Assembly (NCBI RefSeq): GCF_023630255.1
Contig: NZ_JALPRS010000001.1
Coordinates: forward strand, 62,001 to 126,000
From: Pontibacter deserti
Lineage (GTDB): Bacteria; Bacteroidota; Bacteroidia; Cytophagales; Hymenobacteraceae
Length of the DNA: 64,000 bases
Reading direction: 5' to 3'
The position numbers and the translations under genes were made by a program. The notes under the pieces are model-generated. The model saw only the letters and a list, made by a program, of their open reading frames with translations. It was not told the origin of the DNA and ran no database searches. Positions 17,242 to 26,966 of this stretch are shown piece after piece (within the stretch, counting starts at the first letter, position 1; each line of letters begins with the position of its first letter).

Positions 17242-20200
17242 TTATTGCTTTATACCTGGTACGCCTACCGGGGTAGCGCTGTGCCAGTCAAAATCAGGGG
17301 CTTTGCGAGCAGTAGGTGCCAGTTCATCCATTGTAGAGGCATCGAACAGGCGGCCATTACGCATCACATACTTTATAGTATTCGTGTTACGGATGTTCTC
17401 CAGTGGGTTGCTGTCCATAATTACAAGGTCAGCCAGTTTACCAGTTTCGATCGATCCGATATCACCATCTAAACCAAGCGATTTGGCACCAAGTATAGTT
17501 GCAACTTTAAGTGCATCGTGGTTGCTCATGCCACCAGACTGCACCGACCACAGCTCCCAATGGTAACCAAGACCCTGCAACTGACCATGTGAACCTACAC
17601 CAGCCAAACCACCTTCTTTAACTAAATTGTTAACAAACTCGGCATGGCGAGAGAAGATGTGCTCATCTTTCGTGAACCAACCTGGTCTGCGGCGTGCTTT
17701 TGAGTCCAGTTCTGCTTTAGGTGTAAAGTAGTTTAGCTTTTTATCACCTACTACATCCTCTGTTGCATAGTAATAGTTTTCAGCCCACGGCCCACCGTAA
17801 GACACAAGCAGGGTAGGAGTATAAGCCATTTGTGTTTTGGCTACAAAGTCAACTACATCCTTATAAAGCGGGTAGATCGGGAATGAGTGCTCGTGACCTG
17901 GGTAACCGTCTATGGCTTGCGTCATGTTCAGTTTAAAGTCAAGACCGCCTTCAGTAGTTGGTAATAAGCCCTGCTCTTTAGCAGCCATAATTACCCACTG
18001 ACGATGCTGGCGGTTACCTACCAAGTACATTTTTATAGTTTTGGTATTGTAGTACTCGGAATATTGGCGCAATACACTTTTTGCGTGGTCTAAGCTCTTA
18101 ATATTATAAGCCCAGAAACCAACACCAGGACCAGTAGAGTAAACTCTTGGGCCTACCATTTTACCGGCATCCACTAAGTCACCATAAGTAAGTACGTCTG
18201 TAGTTCCGGTCTGTGGGTCGCGGGTAGTGGTTACACCGTAAGCCAGGTTAGCAGCATACATCCAAACTTGGTTGGTGTGTACGCCCCAGCGCGGCCACAT
18301 GTGCGAGTGCGTATCTATAAAACCAGGAGTAATAGTTTTACCTTTTACATCTACTACTTTAGCACCTTGTGGTACAGTTAATGAACCAGATTTGCCAACA
18401 GCTTTGATACGGTTGTTCTCTACCAGTATGTCGCCGTTCTCGATAACTTCATTACCGTTCATAGTAACGATGCGCGCACCTTGTAACAATACTATACCTT
18501 GCGGGATATCACGTGGAACCTGAATTGCAATCTTAGTTTCTTTCGGCTTATAGTTTTCGATTACGATAGCTTCTTTTTCAGCTTTGGCGCTATCAGTCTT
18601 AGCTTCGGTACCGTTTGCTTTAGCTTCTTTTTTCTTTTCAGCATCAAGGTCCATCTGCTCTTTCTTCGCTCTGGCCTCATCCAGGTTATAAGCGAAGAAA
18701 CCATTACCAATAGACCAGTAAACAGTTTTACCATCAGCAGACCAGCTCGGGAACTGACCACCAATTTCGGTTAACTTCCAGCTTGGGAACTGCGACGTAG
18801 CTACATCAGCTACAGATATAGTTGGTGTTTCGCCACCTACTACCGGAATAGTAACTACATAGATCTCATTGTTGATCAGCGCTAACGCTTTATCGCCAAC
18901 CGGAGCTTTGATAAGTGTGGTAGCAGTAGATGGCTGTTGCTGTGGCTCACGCTCGTTCTGGTGCAGCATGTGGCACATTTCTTCCATCACACCATCGCCG
19001 TTTACAGTACCAAACGTAGTTATACCTTTTACTTTTAGGTATGATTTTTTGTCGGTACCATCCCAACGAATCGATATCAAACCATCAGCATAGCTGTAAA
19101 GGTAAATGCGGTCATCGCCTTTTACAAAGTGTGGGTTAGCGCCAATGTTTGCATTGGTTACAAACGTAGTTTTACCACCTTTCGCCGGAATCCAGTTCAA
19201 CGTCTGGCGAGAATCGAAAGCACCCGGGCCTGGCTCCTCTTTATAAGATTGTGCCGAACCTTTTGCGAACACGATGCGCTCACCATTTGGTGTCCAAACC
19301 GGCTCCTGGAACACAGCGTTTTCCTGCGTTAGCTTTACAGGTTTGCCTTTGCCATTCGCGTTAGTTTTATAGATAGCTCCACCGTTCTTTTCGTGCCAGG
19401 TTACATAAGCTATAGTTTTACCATCCGGAGACCATGCTGGTTGCGCCTGTGTAAAGTCCTGATCTGTGATGCGTTTTGGTGTACCATTCGGATAGTCCAT
19501 GACATAGAGTCTGTCCAGGGCAGTGAAAGCAACACGCTTGCCATCCGGCGACACAGCTGCATCACGCAACTGCGTTACTGTCATCATCTTGTCGTCTTTG
19601 ATCGGATATTTAAAGTCCAGTTGCGGGCCAACAGCGATCTCAGTCTTAACTTCAAAAGGTATTTCTTTGGCAGGGCCACCAGCTACCGGAATGCTATAGA
19701 TCTTACCACCATAAGAGGCTATAAGGTTTTTACTATCCGGAGTAAATGACATGGCAGGCAACACACCAAGCGGAGCGATAGACTCCTGTTCGTCGCGCTG
19801 TACAGGGTAAGCCAGCCATTTTTCAGTACCGGTCTGCAGGTTTTGTGCTACTAAGCCTGTATGGTTGTTATGGCGCGTACCATATACCAGCCAGTTGCCA
19901 TCCGGAGAAAGAGTTGGAGTGAAGGCAGACCCATAACGTGCTGTTTTACCATCTATCTCTCCGGTTTCGCGGTCAAAAGTAGCTAATTGGTACTGTGGCA
20001 ACTGGGCGTTATAGTTCCAGGCACCGTTGCGCTGTGAGAACCAGATGTATCGGCTGTCTTTACCGAACGCCGGCTCAACAGTTTTCATGGTTTCTGGTTT
20101 GTTAATCAGTTGTACACCAGTGCCGCCATCTTTATGATAAAGGTGCAACTTCAGGTTGCGGCGTCCGCGCGAAGCCACCAGGTATTCACCATCCGGTGTC

Positions 20201-20670
20201 CACTCAGCAGAGAAGAAGTTCTCATTCTTGCTTTTGCTGATCTGCTTTGGCTTTTTAGTTGCCAGTTCCATTGTCCAGACGTTGTCAGCGCCATCTCTAT
20301 CCGAAATGAACACGATAGATTTACCATCTGGACTAAAACGAGCTTGCGTATCGAAAGCCATACCATCGGTTAGCTGGGTTGCTTTACCCCCTGTTATAGG
20401 CATCAGGTAAAGATCGCCCAGCATATCAAAGATGATCTGCTTACCGTCCGGGCTAACGTCCAGTGCCAGCCATGATCCTTCGCTGGTATTGATACTGATC
20501 TTGCGTGCACCTTCTAAAGGCAGATCTTTTTTCTCTTCCTTCTTCGGAGCGTCTTTTTTAGGTTTGGCTGCATCCTGCGCCATTGCCGGCTCCAGGAACA
20601 GACCCAATGAGCAGAGCAGAAGCAGATTTTTCTTCCAGCTGCCCTTTAATGGGTGTATTGGTTTCTTCAT
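17242..20670 (-). CDS. Secreted amidohydrolase with N-terminal PD40 beta-propeller
   Basis: This is a 1142-residue exported protein. A signal peptide (1-31) and a Lys-rich linker precede TolB/PD40-type propeller repeats (about 55-690, repeated phrases such as SPDGKSIVF, SPDGKRVAF and SADGKTVYW). The amidohydrolase domain (about 725-1110) keeps the metal motif GFIDTHSHMW, later His residues (EHSFP, GVGSHGQ) and the closing pattern LGLDGDIGSIETGKLADLVIMD. Such fusions are widespread in Bacteroidota and annotated as periplasmic peptidase or imidazolonepropionase-like enzymes; the true substrate is unknown. The gene is monocistronic with its own terminator. A 910-bp repeat-filled gap separates it from sbcC. 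Confidence 0.88.
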   Translation of the reverse strand: MKKPIHPLKGSWKKNLLLLCSLGLFLEPAMAQDAAKPKKDAPKKEEKKDLPLEGARKISINTSEGSWLALDVSPDGKQIIFDMLGDLYLMPITGGKATQLTDGMAFDTQARFSPDGKSIVFISDRDGADNVWTMELATKKPKQISKSKNENFFSAEWTPDGEYLVASRGRRNLKLHLYHKDGGTGVQLINKPETMKTVEPAFGKDSRYIWFSQRNGAWNYNAQLPQYQLATFDRETGEIDGKTARYGSAFTPTLSPDGNWLVYGTRHNNHTGLVAQNLQTGTEKWLAYPVQRDEQESIAPLGVLPAMSFTPDSKNLIASYGGKIYSIPVAGGPAKEIPFEVKTEIAVGPQLDFKYPIKDDKMMTVTQLRDAAVSPDGKRVAFTALDRLYVMDYPNGTPKRITDQDFTQAQPAWSPDGKTIAYVTWHEKNGGAIYKTNANGKGKPVKLTQENAVFQEPVWTPNGERIVFAKGSAQSYKEEPGPGAFDSRQTLNWIPAKGGKTTFVTNANIGANPHFVKGDDRIYLYSYADGLISIRWDGTDKKSYLKVKGITTFGTVNGDGVMEEMCHMLHQNEREPQQQPSTATTLIKAPVGDKALALINNEIYVVTIPVVGGETPTISVADVATSQFPSWKLTEIGGQFPSWSADGKTVYWSIGNGFFAYNLDEARAKKEQMDLDAEKKKEAKANGTEAKTDSAKAEKEAIVIENYKPKETKIAIQVPRDIPQGIVLLQGARIVTMNGNEVIENGDILVENNRIKAVGKSGSLTVPQGAKVVDVKGKTITPGFIDTHSHMWPRWGVHTNQVWMYAANLAYGVTTTRDPQTGTTDVLTYGDLVDAGKMVGPRVYSTGPGVGFWAYNIKSLDHAKSVLRQYSEYYNTKTIKMYLVGNRQHRQWVIMAAKEQGLLPTTEGGLDFKLNMTQAIDGYPGHEHSFPIYPLYKDVVDFVAKTQMAYTPTLLVSYGGPWAENYYYATEDVVGDKKLNYFTPKAELDSKARRRPGWFTKDEHIFSRHAEFVNNLVKEGGLAGVGSHGQLQGLGYHWELWSVQSGGMSNHDALKVATILGAKSLGLDGDIGSIETGKLADLVIMDSNPLENIRNTNTIKYVMRNGRLFDASTMDELAPTARKAPDFDWHSATPVGVPGIKQ

Positions 20671-21580
20671 ATGGTTCTGATTTTGAACACAAAGTATGGT
20701 TAGTCAAAGTGAATATACTAAAGGAATTTTAAGTCTGAAACTGCTTTATACAAACTATAGCTAATTATCGGCAAAATGGCTGATTTGCTAGGTGAATGGT
20801 TGGCGACCTAGTTAGGTTTTGTAAATAGCAGGGAAGGGGGTTACTGTACGAATCAGGATTTGCCTTAGCTATAAGTTTATAGTTCTAGGTTTCCAGCTAC
20901 CCCTTAATTTGCTCCTTGTCTAAGGCGGAGAGTTTTTTATTCTACAGCTGTAGTTGGTTTTATAGTTGCCGTTTCAACACCCCTATGACCTGCGGTCGCA
21001 AGTTTCGAACTCCCGTTCTCACTTGTCCTCAAGGGGACAGATTTGTTATTGCTATAGTTACTTCAATAGTTTTATAGTTACAGAAAAGGACAGGTCGTGA
21101 TCTGTCCCTATAGAATTAAGAAGCAGGTAAAGGCTAATAATCTATACTTCTCAAGTTAGCTATAGCTTAAGCTATCGAAAGATATCAGTCTTTGGGTTGA
21201 GCGCCTTTGATTTGTTGCGGTGCCGCCAGGCAGCCGGAGCTTTAGCGAAGGCAGCTTCAAATCAGCAGCGCGATGCCCGAAGACGGGGCCCCGCTTAAAG
21301 AGGGCCCCTACCCCCGCCGTGAGCGCACCAAAGTATAAATTAAAACTGTAGGCTACTAGAGCTCCCAGGATTGAAGCTAAATTGAAAGTATAGGTTGGTT
21401 CAAGTTGCAACTATAGTTAACTATAGAATTATAACAAAACTCCTTCTCCTGTTTTTAGGGGAAGGTTGGGAAAGGGTATAAACCAGACATTAGCAGGAGC
21501 TGCGCACATTGCTAGGTCTGGTAACTATAAATATAAATTGCAATATATTTCTCGCTTGGGCTCGAAATGACATTTACTTC
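20671..21580. repeat. Long intergenic spacer built of mosaic repeat modules
   Basis: No gene is supported in this 910-bp gap. It contains a GCTCCTTGTCTAAGGCGGAG hairpin (about 20911), a GTCCTCAAGGGGAC hairpin (21025-21040), GGACAGGTCGTGATCTGTCC (21088-21107), a composite repeat (21160-21410, listed separately) and GGAGCTGCGCACATTGCTAG (about 21495). All have counterparts in other spacers near 38.4, 48.0-48.5, 51.8 or 56.5-57.0 kb. CTATAG occurs six times. Confidence 0.7.
21160..21410 (+). repeat. Composite intergenic repeat, copy A
   Basis: About 250 bp resembling 48301-48545 (same strand) and 56616-56850 (opposite strand). Shared landmarks in order are CAGTCTTTGGGTKGAGCGCC, GATTTGTTGCGGTGCCG, a variable centre, CAAATCAGCAGCGCGATGCC, CGAAGACGGGGCC, GTGAGCGCACCAAAG and CTCCCAGGATTG. 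GATTTG and CAAATC can pair. This copy carries an extra segment with GAGGGCCCCTACCCCC. Reading frames are not kept between copies, so it is not coding. Confidence 0.75.
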
Positions 21581-24500
21581 TTACCAACCCACAACCTCAA
21601 CCTTACTAACCCCACCTGCTAATTTCTGTACTTTAATTTGTGTGCTGATGCGTTCTTTCAGGGCTTCTACGTGTGAGATGATGCCGATCATTTTGCCGCT
21701 TGCCTGCAGGTTTTCTAAAGTTGTTATTGCGGAATCAAGCGTATCAGCATCCAGCGTACCGAAACCTTCGTCGATGAACAGGGAATTAATCTGAGTGCGG
21801 CGGCCGGCCAGGTCTGATAAACCTAATGCTAGTGCCAAGCTTACCAAAAAGCTTTCGCCACCCGAGAGCGTGTTCATCGGGCGTACGGCTTCGGCCTGGT
21901 ACGTGTCTACAATCAATAACTCCAGGTCTTCAGTTGCAGATTTCTGGATTCGGTAACGGTCGTTTAGTTTTTGCAGGTGGCGGTTTGCCAGTTCTACCAG
22001 TCTTGCCAAGGTTAAGCCCTGCGCAAACCTGCTGAACTTGTTGCCGTCAGCAGAGCCGATCAGGTCTGAAAGCTGTGCCCAGCGGTTACATTCCTGCTGC
22101 TGCACATGCAGCTGGGTGGCAAGCTCCTGGTTCTTCTCGCGTTGCTGTTTATCCTGCTCTAAAAGTTGTTCTAAGCGGGCGCGTTTGGCTATCAGCTCTC
22201 TTAGTTCTTCAGTTTTAGAGGCAAGTTGCTGCTGCAGTAGATCTATACTTTCAGTGGTCAGTTTTTTGGCTTCGGCTTGGGCTAAATCGCGCTGCACATC
22301 GCTTAGCGATTTTCGGGTTTCAGTCAGCTGCTTTTCGGTCTGGGCTTTCAGGTTTGCCAGGCGGTCGGCTTCATCGCGGTCCAGCAGCATCTGGCTGAGC
22401 GCTTCTATAGTTTCAATACCTTTCTGTTGCAACACTAGTAGCAATCCATCACGGAGTGCATCCAGTTCAGATTTTTTGTTGGAGTGCGTGTTGGTATACT
22501 CCTGCTGGCGCAGGCGTTGCTCCTGTAGTTCCTGCTGTTTTTTCTGTTGGGCAGCACGTGCTTCTTCAGCTTGTTTTGTGCGTAAGGTTAGTTCCTGCTG
22601 TGCAGCTTTGCGCTCGTGCAGCGGATCTTTCTCCCCGAAAAGTTGGGTGCGTTTTTCCTTAAGTTCAGTCAGTTGAATATGTACCTGCTCCAGTGCAGCT
22701 TTTTTATCCTGAAGCTTTTGCTCTTTTTCTGTTGCCTTTTCTTTTAAGCTCTTTACCTGTCCCTGTAACTGCAGGTATGGGTCGCGTAGCGCTTCGTAGG
22801 CTTCATGTTGTTGCTGGTAAGATGCAGTCTGTTTTTCCAGGTGTTGCAGCAAGTCCTGACGCTTTTCAGAAGTATATTCCAAACTATAGCTTGCGGCAAA
22901 CGATTGTGCCGTTTCCGTGAAAACCTGTTGCTGCTCCTGCAGATCGTGTAGCTGAGAAGTATAGCGCTGCAATTGGGCTTTCAGCATTTCTTCTGATCGC
23001 TGAAGTTTGCCGATCTCGGCTTTTGCCTGTAACTGCTGCTCCCGAAGCTGCTGCAGGGTTAAGTTTATACTTTCTATTTCACGGCTGATGCTGCGGGCTT
23101 GTGTTAGAGTTAGGTTTAAGTTACCTAGTGCTTCGCGCTGGGCTTGTAGTTGCTGCTGCAGGTGCTCCGTTTGTGTAATAGCTATAGTTATACCTTCGCT
23201 TTGCTGCTGGTAAGTTTGTAAGGTTTGTGCTAATTCGGCGTCAGTCTCAGCTTTGGCTTTTGCAGCGCTTTCCTGCTGGTTTTGCAAGGTGTTTAGTTGC
23301 AGCTGAAGCTGGTTTATACTTGTCTCCAGTTCCTTTACCAATGCCAGTTGTGTATCGCGGCGCTGCTCTTCTTCAGATAACGAGTTAGTATAGTTGCCTT
23401 CCACAAACGGATGCTGCGCTGAGCCGCATAACGGGCAAGGTTGTTCAGGCTGCAACATGTGGCGGTGCTGCTCCAACTCCTGTATGCGCTGCTGCAAGGT
23501 TACCAGTTTCTGCAGGTCATCCAGGCGTTCTGAGGCCAAAGTATAGTTGCTCTGCGTAGTTGTAAGCTCAGTTTTTTTAGTAACTATAGTTTGCTCCAGT
23601 TCAGCGAGCTGCGTGCTCAGTTGGGTAGCCTTTTGCAGTTGCAAAGTATAGCCTTGGGATAGCTGTAACAGTCGCTCGTAACGAGCCAGCAAGAATGGTT
23701 GTTCCTGGGCCAGTTTCTCAAGCTCATCCATACTTTTAGTAGCAAGTTTAGTTTGCAGTTGTGTTAGTTTTTCCTGCTTTTGCTCATCCAGTACTTGCTG
23801 CTTTTGCTGATACTCTTTACCGGCCAGGTTTATACTTGCCAGTTGTGCTGCTTCGGTTTGCAGTTGCTGGTTTATACTTTGCTGCTCTTTTTGCAGGCTG
23901 GCTATACTTCGTTCGGTATCGGTCAGATCTTTAACTGTCTGGCGGAATTCATGCAAGTTCTCGCGAAGGTCTTTAAGTTTGATTTTCTCTTGTAGCCATT
24001 TCTTTAGTGAAGTAGCTTTTTGGGTAAGCGTAGCCAGATCACTCTCTTGTTGCACAAGTATAGTTTTCTCCTGTTGCAGGCCTGCAGCAAAAAGGTTGTA
24101 GTCTTCCTTGTCAGCTTTAAAGCGGTCGCGGATGGTATGTAATTGGTGGTCAAGTTGCTGAACTTGCAGCAGTAGCGGCTCCAGGTTCTGAAGCGCTTCT
24201 TCCTGCTGCTGATGTGCTTTGCCGGATTCCAGGGCGATGATGCCAGCCTGTTCCAGTTCAGTTTCCAGTACAGGAATGTGTTTTTCCAACGTTACCAGTT
24301 GCTGCTGTACTTCCGAAAGGTGGCCATTGGCAAGCTTTATCTGAGTAAGTTCGCTTACAAACTGATTGGCTTGCTCGTGTTTCTGCAGTTTTACAAAATC
24401 AGGCTGAAGCGTTGCCAGCTTCTCTTCCTGTGCCTGCAATACAATTTTATATTCTGAGGCTCGCTCGCGTAGTTGCTGCAATTGCTGCAACCACTGGCGT

Positions 24501-25228
24501 TTTTCCTGTAGTTCGCTGGTAGCCTGTGTAAGTATAGTTTCTGATTCGGTGAGCTCTTTTATACTTGCTTCGTAGCCCTGGCGCTGCTCTTCAGGCAGCA
24601 GTTTGCTATCCTGTAGTTTCCGCTCCAGTTCTTCTTTTTTCAGGCGTTCGGTCTTCGCTTTCTCATAAGCAAATTTCGAGATGTCTGAATAAATACCGGT
24701 ATCCGTAATTTTCTCTAACAGGCTGCTGCGCTCATTCGGGTTAGCTTTCAGGAAACGGGCGAAATCTCCCTGCGACAGCATCACAGAACGCAAAAACTGG
24801 CTGTAGTCCAGCCCCGAAATCTCAGCCACTTTATCCGGTACCTGGCTTGGTTTCAGGTCGAAAGGCTTGTCATCTTCCAGGTCGCAGAGTTCCATGTGCA
24901 CAGCCTGAATCTTGCCATCCAGTTTGCCCCGGCTGCGACGTATCTGCCATTTGCTGCGGTAGTGCCTGCCGTTGGCTTCAAACTCTACTTCCGATGTGCT
25001 TTCCGAAGTATGGCGAGTCATCAGGTCGAGTGGTTTGTCGTTGTTGTGGCGGTGCACCATGCCGTAAAGGCCAACTGTTATCGCATCCAGAATGGTGGTT
25101 TTGCCGGCTCCTGTGGGACCGGTTATAGCAAATAAACCAGCATCGGCCAAAGGGCTTTGGTCAAAACGGATTTCGTGCTCACCTTTCAGCGAGTTCAGGT
25201 TCTGGAAACGGACAGACAGGATCTTCAC
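21581..25228 (-). CDS. sbcC: SbcC, ATPase subunit of the SbcCD exonuclease
   Basis: This 1215-residue SMC-like protein has Walker A GPTGAGKTT (37-45), very long Gln/Glu-rich coiled coils broken by the zinc hook CPLCG near residue 600, the signature LSGGESFLVSLALALGLSDL near 1115, and Walker B LFIDEGFGTLD near 1155. With SbcD it forms the Mre11-Rad50-type complex that opens hairpins and cleaves protein-blocked DNA ends. Its usual partner gene sbcD is on the same strand but separated here by an erythromycin-esterase-like gene with its own terminator. Length and motif order are normal for the family. Confidence 0.95.
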   Translation of the reverse strand: MKILSVRFQNLNSLKGEHEIRFDQSPLADAGLFAITGPTGAGKTTILDAITVGLYGMVHRHNNDKPLDLMTRHTSESTSEVEFEANGRHYRSKWQIRRSRGKLDGKIQAVHMELCDLEDDKPFDLKPSQVPDKVAEISGLDYSQFLRSVMLSQGDFARFLKANPNERSSLLEKITDTGIYSDISKFAYEKAKTERLKKEELERKLQDSKLLPEEQRQGYEASIKELTESETILTQATSELQEKRQWLQQLQQLRERASEYKIVLQAQEEKLATLQPDFVKLQKHEQANQFVSELTQIKLANGHLSEVQQQLVTLEKHIPVLETELEQAGIIALESGKAHQQQEEALQNLEPLLLQVQQLDHQLHTIRDRFKADKEDYNLFAAGLQQEKTILVQQESDLATLTQKATSLKKWLQEKIKLKDLRENLHEFRQTVKDLTDTERSIASLQKEQQSINQQLQTEAAQLASINLAGKEYQQKQQVLDEQKQEKLTQLQTKLATKSMDELEKLAQEQPFLLARYERLLQLSQGYTLQLQKATQLSTQLAELEQTIVTKKTELTTTQSNYTLASERLDDLQKLVTLQQRIQELEQHRHMLQPEQPCPLCGSAQHPFVEGNYTNSLSEEEQRRDTQLALVKELETSINQLQLQLNTLQNQQESAAKAKAETDAELAQTLQTYQQQSEGITIAITQTEHLQQQLQAQREALGNLNLTLTQARSISREIESINLTLQQLREQQLQAKAEIGKLQRSEEMLKAQLQRYTSQLHDLQEQQQVFTETAQSFAASYSLEYTSEKRQDLLQHLEKQTASYQQQHEAYEALRDPYLQLQGQVKSLKEKATEKEQKLQDKKAALEQVHIQLTELKEKRTQLFGEKDPLHERKAAQQELTLRTKQAEEARAAQQKKQQELQEQRLRQQEYTNTHSNKKSELDALRDGLLLVLQQKGIETIEALSQMLLDRDEADRLANLKAQTEKQLTETRKSLSDVQRDLAQAEAKKLTTESIDLLQQQLASKTEELRELIAKRARLEQLLEQDKQQREKNQELATQLHVQQQECNRWAQLSDLIGSADGNKFSRFAQGLTLARLVELANRHLQKLNDRYRIQKSATEDLELLIVDTYQAEAVRPMNTLSGGESFLVSLALALGLSDLAGRRTQINSLFIDEGFGTLDADTLDSAITTLENLQASGKMIGIISHVEALKERISTQIKVQKLAGGVSKVEVVGW

Positions 25229-25371
25229 GGGAGTTGTACTTTAAAGAACAGTAAAGATAAAACTTTGAGCTATAGTATAGCAAGAGCTTAACATGTTTTA
25301 CCTGTCTTTAACAGAAGTCTTTCCTGTGTTATGATCAAGCGGTTACTGCTGCAGGTAAGTATAAAAAGAAA

Positions 25372-25396
25372 CGGCTACCTGTGCTCAGGTAGCCGC
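25372..25396 (-). terminator. Terminator of the erythromycin-esterase-like gene
   Basis: A 9-bp stem CGGCTACCT / AGGTAGCCG with loop GTGCTC lies 25 bp past the stop at 25421, followed on the minus strand by TTTCTTTTTAT. It should prevent read-through into sbcC. Confidence 0.75.
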
Positions 25397-25420
25397 TTGC
25401 TTAAAGTAATTCAGGATATG

Positions 25421-26776
25421 TTATCTGGCAATTTCCATTGCTGTTTGGGTAGCAATAGGAGCAAGCGCCTCTGTTTCGTCAATAAAGATAAAGGCATTAT
25501 AGCGCTCCGGCATTCTGGACGGAACATAGTTGCCGCTTTCGGAACCTGGCTGGTAAACCACGCCAATTGCCCTATGTCCGATCATTTTCTTAAATGCTTT
25601 TTCTTCTTTCAGATTATCTAAAAGCACTACTTTATCTATTGGCTGCACTTTATGAAGCAGCGCCTCCCAGCTATTGCCTTGTGCATTTGGTACGCCCATT
25701 ACCTGAGCCGGCGATCCCCATTTAGTAGCAGCTGTAACCGTACCCGTGTAAGAACCGAAACCTATACTATAAACACCTTTTTCGCTGTGCTGCTCACGTA
25801 CCAGCTGACCAATATTAAGCATTCCATACTGTCGCATATTGGTTGCACGTGCATCGCCCACGTGTGTGTTATGAGCCCAGACAATGACCTTTGAAGATGG
25901 GCCGTAGAAATTCATTAATCGATTAACAGTTTCCATCATGTGGCGGTCGCGCAGGTTCCAGGAGCTAACATCGCTTGCATACATTTCGCGGTAATACTTT
26001 TCGGCATTAACGGCTGTAAGCGCACTTTGCTCAGCTGCAAAGTCAGCTTCGGTAGGGGTGCCTTGCTGAGCCACATGTGTTTGCACTGCTTTTAGCAACG
26101 AAGCAAGTTTATCGGCACATCCAGCACCTTTATAGTTGACAGCATACCCATAGGCCTGCTCGTCCTGGTTATAAGGCGCCAGGCATGCTTTTACATCACG
26201 TACCTGTGCTACCAGCGCAGGATTGTTCTGCTGCAGGTATGCTTCCACCACGTCAAGCGATTCCCACAAACTATAGACATCCATACCATAAAAGCCAGCT
26301 TTGTCTTTATCGGGTAAGCTGCTGTTGTGCTGGCGCATCCAGTCTGCCAGTTCGACTACTTCATTGTTTGCCCACATCCAGGTCGGCCATCTATTCAGGT
26401 CTTCTAACACAGCTTGTCCGCTGCCGCCATGCTGGTTCGAGCCTTTAATGTACTGGTTCAGGCGGTATAGTTCCGGCCAGTCGCCTTCTACGGCTACAAA
26501 TGAGAAGCCTTTTTCCTTGATCAGGCGCTTGGTAAGTTCGGCCCGCCAGGTATAATATTCTTTTGTGCCATGCGATGCTTCGCCTAACAGCACAAAACGG
26601 GAGTCTCCGATCTGGTTAAGTAAAACATCTAAGTCCTGAGCAGTTTCGAGTTTACTGCTGTTAGATGCAATTATAGTAGTTGTGTTGCTTTCTTCCAGGC
26701 TGTTTACTTCATCTGTTGCTGAGCACGACGAAAACAGCAGCGCCAGAGAAAGCCACAGTAAGTGTACCTTCTTCAT
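25421..26776 (-). CDS. Erythromycin-esterase-like lipoprotein
   Basis: This 451-residue protein begins with a lipoprotein signal (lipobox FSSCS, about C18). The rest is the Ere/EreA-like domain, with the conserved GEASHGTKEYYTWRAELTKR (about residues 62-81), EGDWPE (about 97-102) and WAHNTHVGDAR (about 298-308), which carry the His and Glu residues of the active centre. Known members open the macrolide lactone ring, but most chromosomal homologues, including succinoglycan-related ones, have no proven macrolide activity. Being lipid-anchored outside the cytoplasm is notable. It lies between sbcD and sbcC on the same strand. A function in resistance cannot be asserted. Confidence 0.82.
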   Translation of the reverse strand: MKKVHLLWLSLALLFSSCSATDEVNSLEESNTTTIIASNSSKLETAQDLDVLLNQIGDSRFVLLGEASHGTKEYYTWRAELTKRLIKEKGFSFVAVEGDWPELYRLNQYIKGSNQHGGSGQAVLEDLNRWPTWMWANNEVVELADWMRQHNSSLPDKDKAGFYGMDVYSLWESLDVVEAYLQQNNPALVAQVRDVKACLAPYNQDEQAYGYAVNYKGAGCADKLASLLKAVQTHVAQQGTPTEADFAAEQSALTAVNAEKYYREMYASDVSSWNLRDRHMMETVNRLMNFYGPSSKVIVWAHNTHVGDARATNMRQYGMLNIGQLVREQHSEKGVYSIGFGSYTGTVTAATKWGSPAQVMGVPNAQGNSWEALLHKVQPIDKVVLLDNLKEEKAFKKMIGHRAIGVVYQPGSESGNYVPSRMPERYNAFIFIDETEALAPIATQTAMEIAR

Positions 26777-26966
26777 GGTTTACTTTTTAAATTAAGTTTA
26801 ATAAATAGGGGTGCTGTGCTCTGAACTTAGAGCCGAAAAACAGGGAGCTTGCTGCCGCGGTAAGGCTATGTCCCTGAGTTAGAAGATAAACAGCAGTAAG
26901 GGAAGAAAGATTTACTTTTTGGAAAGAATTTTAAAGGAATTTTAGATAGTAATTTAAAGCCTATAC

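Noticed and set aside
21156-21410. Open frame of about 84 codons on the minus strand inside composite repeat copy A
   Set aside because: The copy at 56616-56850 has a length difference in the centre that changes the frame, and a stop early in the matching phase, so the frame is not under coding selection.
21581-25228. Many plus-strand frames opposite sbcC
   Set aside because: They are rich in Ser/Cys/Leu from the antisense of Gln/Glu/Lys-rich coiled coil; sbcC itself has complete motifs.
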